Assembly: GCA_031274045.1 (NCBI GenBank)
Contig: JAISQS010000017.1
Span: 1 to 17,013, forward strand
DNA from: Planctomycetaceae bacterium
GTDB taxonomy: Bacteria > Planctomycetota > Planctomycetia > Pirellulales > Thermoguttaceae
DNA: 17,013 nt
Reading direction: 5' to 3'
The position numbers and the translations under genes are program-made. Within the stretch, counting starts at the first letter, position 1, and each line of letters starts with the position of its first letter. This document shows positions 5,733 through 12,084 of the stretch, one piece after another. The notes below the pieces were generated by a model, which searched no databases, had not been told where the DNA came from, and worked only from the letters and a program-made list of their open reading frames with translations.

Positions 5733-5813
5733 TTGCCAATTCGGAATGCGGAGTTCGGAATTCGGAATTCCGAATTACGCATTCCGTCGCCAGCAGTCGG
5801 TTGCCTACCTACG
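5733..5813. repeat. AATTCGGAATGC repeats and REP half-unit at the capsid stop
   Basis: AATTCGGAATGCGGAGTTCGG repeats (5738-5775) are followed by CGTCGCCAGCAGTCGGTTGCCTACCTACG (5785-5813). The latter is a REP half-unit that overlaps the TAG stop codon (5809-5811) of the protease-capsid gene. The reading frame of the capsid gene therefore ends inside the edge of the repeat. Confidence 0.7.
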
Positions 5814-7824
5814 CAGTTACTTTCAAGAACGCACGCGAGTCTTGTAAAGCGATTCCAAAGTCAATGAATCCCCGAAATTGGATTCCGAGCGTGTCAAAGT
5901 CAGCATCAGCTTGCTCGACAGTTGGTGCTTTACGTCCGTCAAGGAACGCGACCTCAATTCCGCTGATTCTGTTCGGATCGGCGACTAAATACCACGTTGA
6001 CGGCGAATTCCCATATTTTGCGTGTTGCAAAAACGGCGTTGACAAAACCTCATAACTCCCTGCGAAAATGTTCGCAGTTCCGTTTATGGCGTTTGTTCCT
6101 TCGAGATTTGTCGATTTCATCAACGTTAGCGCGGCGTGCTTTAATGCCGGCGGCACCAGCAAGAATTTTGCGCTGATTCCAAGCGGTTTGCCTGCTTGTC
6201 TCTCCTGTTCCGCAAATTTGCTTTCAGCGGCAGCGATTCCGTCGTAACTAAGCGGCGTTGTCTCAAGCAGATTTTTGTGGTCTGCCGAAAAATAGTTTTT
6301 GCCGTCTTCCGCCTTGACGTTTGCTTTGGTTAGTAACTTCCAGAAGTTTTCAGTGATCGCGTCCCCTGCGCCGAGTCCGATCATTCTCGGAATTTCGGCA
6401 AATGCGCCGAGATCGTCATCAATAATCATCTGTCGCGTCAAAGAAAACATGATTCCAAAAGTGTCAATTTTCTGTGAAAATTGCTCCTCTCCGAGTTTAC
6501 CATGTTTTAACTCTCCGCCGTTATCAACTTTTTGGAAGTCGAATTGTCCCGTCATTCGGTATCTGGTGTGTTTTTTGAAGTCATTCACACTCCCCTCGTG
6601 TGCGATTTTTTTCCATGTGTCATCCACACTCTCAAAACCTTCGAGAAGAGTTTTGTTCGCGATATTTGAGAGAATATTTGGCAAAGATACACTTGAGAAT
6701 GCCGCTTTTAACCACTCTTTCGGTTCGGCACGAAATCGCGGTAATCTCTTTCCACTTGCGAGTTCAATGAACTCTTGTAACCCGCACCCGACGTATTTGT
6801 CCGACAGTTCGAGGTTTTTTGCGTTGTACTTTTTTTCAATGAACGCGAGTGATACTCCCGCACATCGTAGTCCGATAACTTCCAAAGTTTCGGCAGATAG
6901 AGTTGCGGCGTTTCCTTCGTGTCCGGCGATAATTTGGTTTGCGTTTGGCATGTTCTTTTTGTTAAATTCTGCTTGGAATTTTGTGAGCGTCCACCCCTCC
7001 GCGATTGCTTGTGCTTGCAGTGCGATTTCTTTACCGTCTGCGTAAAGTTTAATCGCGCTTATGCGTCTGCCCTCGCTGAGTTCGTTTGCGAGTTCTGTTT
7101 GTTGTGTTACTGCGTTTTGCATTGCGTTTGCATTTTCCGCATTTTGGTTTACTTCAGCATTTTTCGGCTGTTCGTTTTCCATCGATGTTTCTGCGTTGTT
7201 TTCCACAACCGCGTTTGTGTTTTCCGTGTTTAATTTGACTTTTGTGTTTGGCATTTGTCTTTTAAAGTTTGTTGGTTCTAGTTCAATTTTAAAATTTGCG
7301 TCGAGTGCAATTGTTGCGCTGGTTTTGGCATCCGCACCGGCATCAACAAAAGATACTTCCCTCAAATTTAACTTTTTTATCCACAAGGCTTCACCCTTTA
7401 TGGTTCGTCCGTTTACCTCAACAGTTTCGTCCGGCAATATCCATTGGTATTCGAGTATCTCACCTCCAATGGAAACCTGCCAATCAAAACCGTTCTTTGC
7501 GGCGGTCAAAATTTCTTTTGTCCACTCGTTGTCTCTGCTGATTACTCCTTCACAAGTAACCGCGTTATTTTCAACCTTTACAGTTGTTGTGTGTCCAATT
7601 CCACACATGGGATCGTGTTGAAATCGCACTGGTAATTTTTGCGACGGGTATTTTATGCCCTTCGTGTCGATTATTGTGTCGATTCCATACTGTCTGACAG
7701 TTGAGCCTGTATATGCGTTCAATTTAAACGTCGGGAGTTTTTGGGTTCCCTTGTTGTCTCCATCGTCGGCGGCAGTCTCTAAATTAAATTCTATTGGTTG
7801 CGTGATTAGCTTTATAAATGGCAT
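5809..7824 (-). CDS. Prohead protease fused to major capsid protein (Mu gpT-like)
   Basis: A 671-aa protein counted from ATG 7824 (MPFIKLITQP). The frame is open further upstream but overlaps the portal gene out of frame. Residues 40-175 look like a prohead serine protease: VRFQHDP with candidate catalytic His70, FDWQVSIGG with candidate Ser118, and LREVSFVDAGADA. Residues 190-250 are an Asn/Glu/Ala-rich linker. The C-terminal part (about 370-671) is a Mu gpT-like HK97-fold capsid: RYRMTGQFDF, TFGIMFSLTRQMIIDDDLGAF and SADHKNLL. Protease-capsid fusions form a known family; the protease is expected to cut itself off and trim the scaffold. It starts 2 nt after the portal stop (TAAAAATG). Active-site residues are inferred from motifs. 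Confidence 0.88.
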   Translation of the reverse strand: MPFIKLITQPIEFNLETAADDGDNKGTQKLPTFKLNAYTGSTVRQYGIDTIIDTKGIKYPSQKLPVRFQHDPMCGIGHTTTVKVENNAVTCEGVISRDNEWTKEILTAAKNGFDWQVSIGGEILEYQWILPDETVEVNGRTIKGEALWIKKLNLREVSFVDAGADAKTSATIALDANFKIELEPTNFKRQMPNTKVKLNTENTNAVVENNAETSMENEQPKNAEVNQNAENANAMQNAVTQQTELANELSEGRRISAIKLYADGKEIALQAQAIAEGWTLTKFQAEFNKKNMPNANQIIAGHEGNAATLSAETLEVIGLRCAGVSLAFIEKKYNAKNLELSDKYVGCGLQEFIELASGKRLPRFRAEPKEWLKAAFSSVSLPNILSNIANKTLLEGFESVDDTWKKIAHEGSVNDFKKHTRYRMTGQFDFQKVDNGGELKHGKLGEEQFSQKIDTFGIMFSLTRQMIIDDDLGAFAEIPRMIGLGAGDAITENFWKLLTKANVKAEDGKNYFSADHKNLLETTPLSYDGIAAAESKFAEQERQAGKPLGISAKFLLVPPALKHAALTLMKSTNLEGTNAINGTANIFAGSYEVLSTPFLQHAKYGNSPSTWYLVADPNRISGIEVAFLDGRKAPTVEQADADFDTLGIQFRGFIDFGIALQDSRAFLKVTA

Positions 7825-7826
7825 TT

Positions 7827-9218
7827 TTAAGTTTTTGGTTGTTTGTTTTCTGTAGGTTGCACTTTTTCGTCTATTCCGAGTGTTTTTAATTTTTTTTGTT
7901 CCCTTGCAAACTGTTCCACTACTTCCTCCCAATCGTTTCCGAGCCTCGCGTTCTCAATCGCAAGATTTGATATTTTTGCGTTAATTCTTTCCGCAGCTGC
8001 TTTCGCCTCCTTGATCGGATCGACATGTTCGTGACCGTCGTAGAAAAATTTTGCGTACTTTTTTATTTCCGCGACATCAATTTTCTCCGGTACAATTCCA
8101 ACATTAACAGCATCAGCATACCATACCGACAATAACGGATACAAGACAAAATTATCACACGAGTTTTGTTCGATTTTTATTGATCGGAAAAAAGTTTGGT
8201 GATCTAATCTCCCGCTCGCATAATTGTAATTTGACGAATCTCCTAGAATTATGTTTGCCGGAGTGTTCATGCACCGCCCGATTTCAGTTAGTATTTCTCG
8301 TTTGAACATCTGGTAGGTTGTTTGGGGCTGTTCCGCTTTTATCTGGTCGATGTTCCAACCTTCCGGTAAAACCGTTGCAGTTCGTTTTTCCAGTTCGATA
8401 TGTTTTCCGTATTCTACGGCGGCAGCTTCGCCGTTTGCGGGCATGTTCGTGTGTATGACGGCGGCAAAATCGGCGGCAGTTTCGGCGGCGGCGATTACCG
8501 CAAGCGTGTACCGTCTTAATTGGGAGAACAAAGGAAGTACCGAAGTCAATTCTGAAATACCCCGTGATTGTTCTGCGCGATCTTTCCTGAACCAATGAAT
8601 CACGAAGTTCGCGCTGACCGTTTCGGTTTCACTTAAAATTTTTCCTAAAAACGAGTCTCCCGGATGTTCTTTTAGAATTGTGTACGAGATTGGGTTGCCG
8701 TATTTGTCATAGTTTATTCCGTCAACTTTTTGCTTGAAATCAGGGTATGGCGTTGTTACACGGTCAGCTTCAATGATTCGCAGATCAATTTTTACATCAC
8801 CGTGAACGCGCGGGTTTCGTATCATCACACCAAACGCTTCACCATCAACACACTTCGCCTTTCGCATTGTTTGCAATTTTTCACCTAGTACAATCGCTTC
8901 CGCCCACGCTGTAAATTCAGTTTCGACAACAGAATTGAATTTTGCGTCTGTGGTGAGCATTTGTAACCTTGCCCCCGTCCCGATACAAGCGTCTGCCAGG
9001 GTCAAGACTAACCCCCTCGCATACGAGTTATTCGCTGTTTCGTACCTTGCCCTGTTACGCAGCGTTCTACGTACCTCCGGCGTGTTCGCCGCGTCCGGCG
9101 AATAATTGTCGGCATTTCGCCAAGCAGATGCGTTGTCGCGATTCGTTTGCGCGGCATCGTATTTTTGTTTTACATTGCCGACAAAACTCCTAACAAATTT
9201 TTTCAGAAACTTTAGCAT
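7827..9218 (-). CDS. Lambda-type phage portal protein
   Basis: A 463-aa protein. Residues 1-80 contain RTLRNRARYETANNSYARGLV, a hallmark of the lambda gpB-type (Phage_portal_2) family. Further motifs are DGEAFGVMI (125-133), IEADRV (149-154), the stem and wing helices (GISELTSVLPLFSQLRRY), LGDSSNYNYASGRLDHQTF (325-343) and GHEHVDPIKEAKAA (395-408). The portal forms the ring at the capsid vertex through which DNA passes and to which terminase docks. Length fits the shorter members of the family. Downstream the protease-capsid gene follows after 2 nt. No Shine-Dalgarno precedes ATG 9218; instead a hairpin repeat lies about 15 nt upstream. Confidence 0.93.
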   Translation of the reverse strand: MLKFLKKFVRSFVGNVKQKYDAAQTNRDNASAWRNADNYSPDAANTPEVRRTLRNRARYETANNSYARGLVLTLADACIGTGARLQMLTTDAKFNSVVETEFTAWAEAIVLGEKLQTMRKAKCVDGEAFGVMIRNPRVHGDVKIDLRIIEADRVTTPYPDFKQKVDGINYDKYGNPISYTILKEHPGDSFLGKILSETETVSANFVIHWFRKDRAEQSRGISELTSVLPLFSQLRRYTLAVIAAAETAADFAAVIHTNMPANGEAAAVEYGKHIELEKRTATVLPEGWNIDQIKAEQPQTTYQMFKREILTEIGRCMNTPANIILGDSSNYNYASGRLDHQTFFRSIKIEQNSCDNFVLYPLLSVWYADAVNVGIVPEKIDVAEIKKYAKFFYDGHEHVDPIKEAKAAAERINAKISNLAIENARLGNDWEEVVEQFAREQKKLKTLGIDEKVQPTENKQPKT

Positions 9219-9232
9219 TTACATAATTTTTT

Positions 9233-9284
9233 GATTGCAGATTGTAGATTGCAGATTTGAAGAAAAAAACTGTAATCTACAATC
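9233..9284. repeat. GATTGCAG hairpin repeat, copy B
   Basis: Inverted repeat with GATTGTAGATTGCAG at 9240-9254 and its near-complement at 9270-9284 (14 of 15 pairs), enclosing a loop that contains the GAAGAAAAA also present in copy A (1301-1331). It fills the gap between the 70-aa gene and the portal gene. The side strands differ between copies (GTAG versus GCAG) while pairing within each copy is kept almost complete. Confidence 0.8.
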
Positions 9285-9296
9285 TCCAACCTTGCA

Positions 9297-9509
9297 CTAT
9301 TTAGGTTCTATCTTTATCAAATTTAGCGGAAATTTTTTTGCTTGTAAGACAGATTGTTCCGCTCTTACTTGTCTTATATATTTCGCGGCAGCTATAACAT
9401 CGCTTGCGTCGCGATTCGTTACCATCCCCGTTTCCGTTTGGACTGACTTTGGTGATTCCAAAATGTCCAATAGTTTTTCTTCCAGTTTATCTTCAAAGTT
9501 TTCTGTCAT
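9297..9509 (-). CDS. Small phage protein upstream of portal, unknown
   Basis: From the ATG at 9509: a 70-aa protein, MTENFEDKLEEKLLDILESPKS, then TGMVTNRDASDVIAAAKYIRQVRAEQSVLQAKKF. It is mostly helical and charged. A TTG start at 9566 is possible but would overlap the holin-like gene by 32 nt. In lambda the slot just before the portal holds the head-joining protein gpW; the size and position are similar, but I see no convincing gpW sequence signature. The function is unknown. It is followed by a 78-nt gap with the hairpin repeat. Confidence 0.55.
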   Translation of the reverse strand: MTENFEDKLEEKLLDILESPKSVQTETGMVTNRDASDVIAAAKYIRQVRAEQSVLQAKKFPLNLIKIEPK

Positions 9510-9534
9510 TTTTTTTGGTGTCGCGATATATTGA

Positions 9535-9804
9535 TCAATCGTTCCATTGTTGCAAGGTTGTTTCAATTGATTCCAGCCGTTCGTTCGTTGTCGTTATCCA
9601 ACTGTCTAACGTTTTATAAAAAGTTTCGCGTTCAGCTTTTGCATTTTCAATTAACGTTTTTACGTCTTGACGGTGCAGTTCATCTTTTTCCTTTTGATAC
9701 GCGATTAGTTTTGGTATTCCCCAAAAAAACGCGCCTAGGAAAACGAACAAAATTGCGGCGAAAGCCGTCCCCTCTTTAGCGAATTGTATCAATGTTGGTT
9801 CCAT
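9535..9804 (-). CDS. Holin-like single-TM coiled-coil protein
   Basis: An 89-aa protein counted from ATG 9804 (MEPTLIQFAKEG). One membrane segment at about residues 12-34 (GTAFAAILFVFLGAFFWGIPKLIA) is followed by a charged helical part with coiled-coil character (YQKEKDELHRQDVKTLIENAKAERETFYKTL...ERLESIETTL). The layout of short N-terminus, single TM and amphipathic helix resembles BhlA/UviB-type holin-like proteins. It starts 2 nt after the stop of the papain-like peptidase gene (TAAAAATG). Next to a possible lytic peptidase, a holin role in lysis is reasonable but not shown. An upstream in-frame extension overlaps the peptidase gene and is not believed. Confidence 0.6.
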   Translation of the reverse strand: MEPTLIQFAKEGTAFAAILFVFLGAFFWGIPKLIAYQKEKDELHRQDVKTLIENAKAERETFYKTLDSWITTTNERLESIETTLQQWND

Positions 9805-9806
9805 TT

Positions 9807-10712
9807 TTAGTTTCTCCCCAATCCTGAAAAGTCTGGTTTGCTGTTTCGTCTTGCAATGCTGTAAATCATATATGCACCGTAATTGCTTGAACCGGCGATA
9901 ACCTTCTCTGCAGTCTGTTTGCTCATAAAACCGCTTCCATCGTTCCATGAGTTTGTGTCAGTGATTCCGCCGTCCGCTCTTACGGGATAACCTGCCGTTC
10001 GGCAATGGTTCGTAGTTCCACTTACCACCCAATCTCCTGTCGTTTTGTTTTTTGCGAGTTTCACCGTCGTGCCATACACGATATTTCTCCCCGCTGCGGA
10101 GGCTATAAACCATGCGTGATAATCAAGCGGCATTCGCACAACTTCAATATCAAATATTACCGCCTGATCTTTCCACTTCTCAAAAAAAGCTTTGCCATTT
10201 CGCAACAGGCTCTTTTGCAATTCACCGGAATACTTTGGTAATCCGTCAATGTCTTGTGGTAACACTCCGTATTTCGTTACGTGTTGCATCGCGAGGCTGA
10301 TCGACATACCATTATCCCGTCTTTGTCCTACAAGATACTTTCCGATACCATAAACCCACGCTTTGTGCGTGCGGAAAATAGTGGTCTCCTTGCCTCGCAA
10401 TGCTTGTGCCGCCATCGTCATATCTATCGCATTCGATGTCCCCCAAGCACAACAGTCATTAGTTTCTTGTGCGCCGAATTCATAGTTCGTGTAATTTGAC
10501 TTGCCGGCTGCGTGCAAAACTTTGACCGCTTCTCGAACATTCGTCTTTACCGGCGTAATCGCGTGCGAAAGTAATTCGAATTTTACATCATCCCACTCGC
10601 GAATTTTCCCACAACACATTCCGCTGTCGCAGAGTTGGGCAAAATTCTCGAAGTCTTGCGGCTCATCTTCAGACCGCCATCCGTTGTAATTGTCGTAATT
10701 GGTTGACATCAT
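9807..10712 (-). CDS. Papain-like (C1A-type) cysteine peptidase
   Basis: A 301-aa protein. Papain-clan landmarks appear in order: Gln82 with Cys87/Cys88 and Trp90 (GAQETNDCCAWG), an Asn235-His236 pair (TTNHCRTAGYP) and Asn254-Ser255-Trp256 (TNSWNDGSGF). These match the oxyanion Gln, catalytic Cys, catalytic His and the 'NSW' of C1A peptidases. Spacing from Gln to Cys88 is 6 as in papain. There is no signal peptide; the N-terminus is acidic and polar. Such enzymes are unusual in a packaging/head region. Possible roles are lysis, cutting of host surface or immunity proteins, or virion maturation. The gene overlaps the preceding single-TM gene by 44 nt and is followed by a holin-like gene 2 nt on. 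Confidence 0.7.
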   Translation of the reverse strand: MMSTNYDNYNGWRSEDEPQDFENFAQLCDSGMCCGKIREWDDVKFELLSHAITPVKTNVREAVKVLHAAGKSNYTNYEFGAQETNDCCAWGTSNAIDMTMAAQALRGKETTIFRTHKAWVYGIGKYLVGQRRDNGMSISLAMQHVTKYGVLPQDIDGLPKYSGELQKSLLRNGKAFFEKWKDQAVIFDIEVVRMPLDYHAWFIASAAGRNIVYGTTVKLAKNKTTGDWVVSGTTNHCRTAGYPVRADGGITDTNSWNDGSGFMSKQTAEKVIAGSSNYGAYMIYSIARRNSKPDFSGLGRN

Positions 10713-11298
10713 TTTTCAAGAATAAACGTCTCCGTTTTGTTGGTTTTTCGTTTTCTTTTTTTTGTGGTACGGGAAACACGGACGGCGTGATTTTTTCGTC
10801 CGTGTTGCCTGCGGCATCGTCATCAGTTGGCGGCGCGGGCACCGTCTCCGGCTCCGGCTCCCACGCGTGAACCCTCAATCCACTGCCAACCTTCCTATAC
10901 ACATCACGCAAAACATTTTTTTCGTCTTTGACACTAGCTTCAATCTCAGCGGCAATTTTGGAGTCCAACGGTTGCAAAATTTCGCGTTCGTTGCCCGATA
11001 AAACTATTGTCGATTTTATACGGACATCCTCGCGTAACTTTTGGTCTGTTGACCAGTTTTCAACCGAATCCAGATAACACCACGCCCACCGATCACGCAA
11101 GTCATCAGGATACTCCGCCGCCATCGTTTTAACATTCGCCTCAATGTCGTCGGTTGTCGTTTTAGCTGTTCCGGTTGCGGTCGTAAAATAGACACCAAGC
11201 ACAAACCCAAAAGCAATAGACAGCAAAACCGTTAAAACTGTTTTTGCCGTCGGCATTGTCGGCAGGCGAATGTCTGGAATTGGAATTGTTATTTGCAT
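10669..11298 (-). CDS. Single-TM protein of unknown function
   Basis: A 209-aa protein. A short N-terminal segment is followed by one membrane helix at about 19-39 (KTVLTVLLSIAFGFVLGVYFTT). Next comes a charged region with a predicted helix (EANVKTMAAEYPDDLRDRWAWC), then VVLSGNEREILQPLDSKIAAEIEASV-type sequence, a Pro-rich acidic linker (EPEPETVPAPPTDDD) and a basic C-terminus (KPTKRRRLFLKND). An N-in, C-out topology is likely. It overlaps the zinc-ribbon gene by 10 nt and the papain-like gene by 44 nt, so the three appear co-translated. A spanin-like lysis role is possible by context, but no spanin signature was recognised. Confidence 0.6.
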   Translation of the reverse strand: MQITIPIPDIRLPTMPTAKTVLTVLLSIAFGFVLGVYFTTATGTAKTTTDDIEANVKTMAAEYPDDLRDRWAWCYLDSVENWSTDQKLREDVRIKSTIVLSGNEREILQPLDSKIAAEIEASVKDEKNVLRDVYRKVGSGLRVHAWEPEPETVPAPPTDDDAAGNTDEKITPSVFPVPQKKENEKPTKRRRLFLKNDVNQLRQLQRMAV

Positions 11299-11531
11299 TT
11301 TTCAATTGTGTTATGCTTTTTAATGTAAAAGATTTCACCGCAAGCCGCGCATTGGGTTCTTGCAACTTCTGTAACTTGGTACGGCTTGCCTTCCCAAACT
11401 CCCGATTCGATTTCCCGCCACCAATGGTTTACTACTTTTTGATTTAAATGCTTACAACGAGGACATTGGTAAGGATTTAAGTTTGCCTCTTGATCCGGTT
11501 CCGCTTCTAGAGTTGGCTTTTTTGTCATCAT
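11289..11531 (-). CDS. Zinc-ribbon protein (80 aa)
   Basis: Starts MMTKKPTLEAEPDQEANLNPYQCPRCKHLNQKVVNHWWRE and ends EVARTQCAACGEIFYIKKHNTIEKCK. Cysteine pairs CPRC and CAAC about 35 residues apart form a classic zinc ribbon; aromatic residues between them (WWREIESGVW) may form the hydrophobic core. The gene overlaps the next gene (single-TM protein) by 10 nt. Which of the two tandem ATGs is used is unclear. Function unknown; small zinc ribbons may bind nucleic acid or protein partners. Confidence 0.65.
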   Translation of the reverse strand: MMTKKPTLEAEPDQEANLNPYQCPRCKHLNQKVVNHWWREIESGVWEGKPYQVTEVARTQCAACGEIFYIKKHNTIEKCK

Positions 11532-11659
11532 TTTTTATAAAAGGTTGACTTATTTTGTATAAACGGGTAGCGGATACTGCGCTCCTTTGATGTTGCGTTT
11601 TATGTTGCTTGCATGTATCCGCCCCCGTCTCCCCTAACCGTCCCCGTCCATTCTTTTGC

Positions 11660-12049
11660 TTATGCCATGTATTGTTCGCTGATTGGTACGTCATCAAGTT
11701 CGTCGTGATCGTGTGCCGTTGCAGCCGGTATCCTTTTTGTATGTCTCAACGCAAGATAATCCGCATCTGATACGTCCAGCCAAGCAAGACTCAACCGCTC
11801 TTTTATTCTCTCAGTCAGTTTTTCTTCAGCCGTTTTTTCCGGCGTGACTTCGATCACGTCTGGTTGTGCGATTTTGATTTTTTCAATCGTCTCCTTAATT
11901 GATTGGAAAACCGACTGCACAGCATCACTCCCGATGAGATCACAAATTGATTTTACAATCGCGATGATCGTTGGAATGTTCTTTCCGATTGCCCACATGT
12001 TTGTTATCAAACTCGGCATGTTCGTAAACAAAGCAATAATTGTTGACAT
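11660..12049 (-). CDS. Unknown phage protein with hydrophobic N-terminus
   Basis: A 129-aa protein. The first 40 residues are hydrophobic (MSTIIALFTNMPSLITNMWAIGKN...IAIVKSICDLIG), possibly one amphipathic or membrane helix pair. A helical region (FQSIKETIEKIKIAQ), an acidic-charged helix (TPEKTAEEKLTERIKERL) and a Asp/His-rich tail (AHDHDELDDVPISEQ) follow. AAGGA lies 8 nt ahead of the ATG, one of the better ribosome sites in the window. The gene sits 35 nt after the large terminase. I do not recognise a family; a membrane-associated accessory protein is a guess. Confidence 0.6.
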   Translation of the reverse strand: MSTIIALFTNMPSLITNMWAIGKNIPTIIAIVKSICDLIGSDAVQSVFQSIKETIEKIKIAQPDVIEVTPEKTAEEKLTERIKERLSLAWLDVSDADYLALRHTKRIPAATAHDHDELDDVPISEQYMA

Positions 12050-12084
12050 TTTTTTTCCTTTTGTTAGAGTTTTTTTGTTACCGT

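Noticed and set aside
6299..7045. 248-codon open frame on the plus strand
   Set aside because: It lies wholly opposite the protease-capsid gene and has Ser/Phe/Cys-rich translation without domain character; it is the antisense shadow of a strong gene.
7825..7932. Longer start for the protease-capsid gene
   Set aside because: It would overlap the end of the portal gene by about 100 nt in another frame; ATG 7824 sits 2 nt after the portal stop and starts a normal domain.
11452..11697. 81-codon minus-strand frame between two small genes
   Set aside because: It overlaps both the 129-aa gene and the zinc-ribbon gene in another frame and its composition (Lys/Gln/Ser-rich, no motifs) looks like chance.
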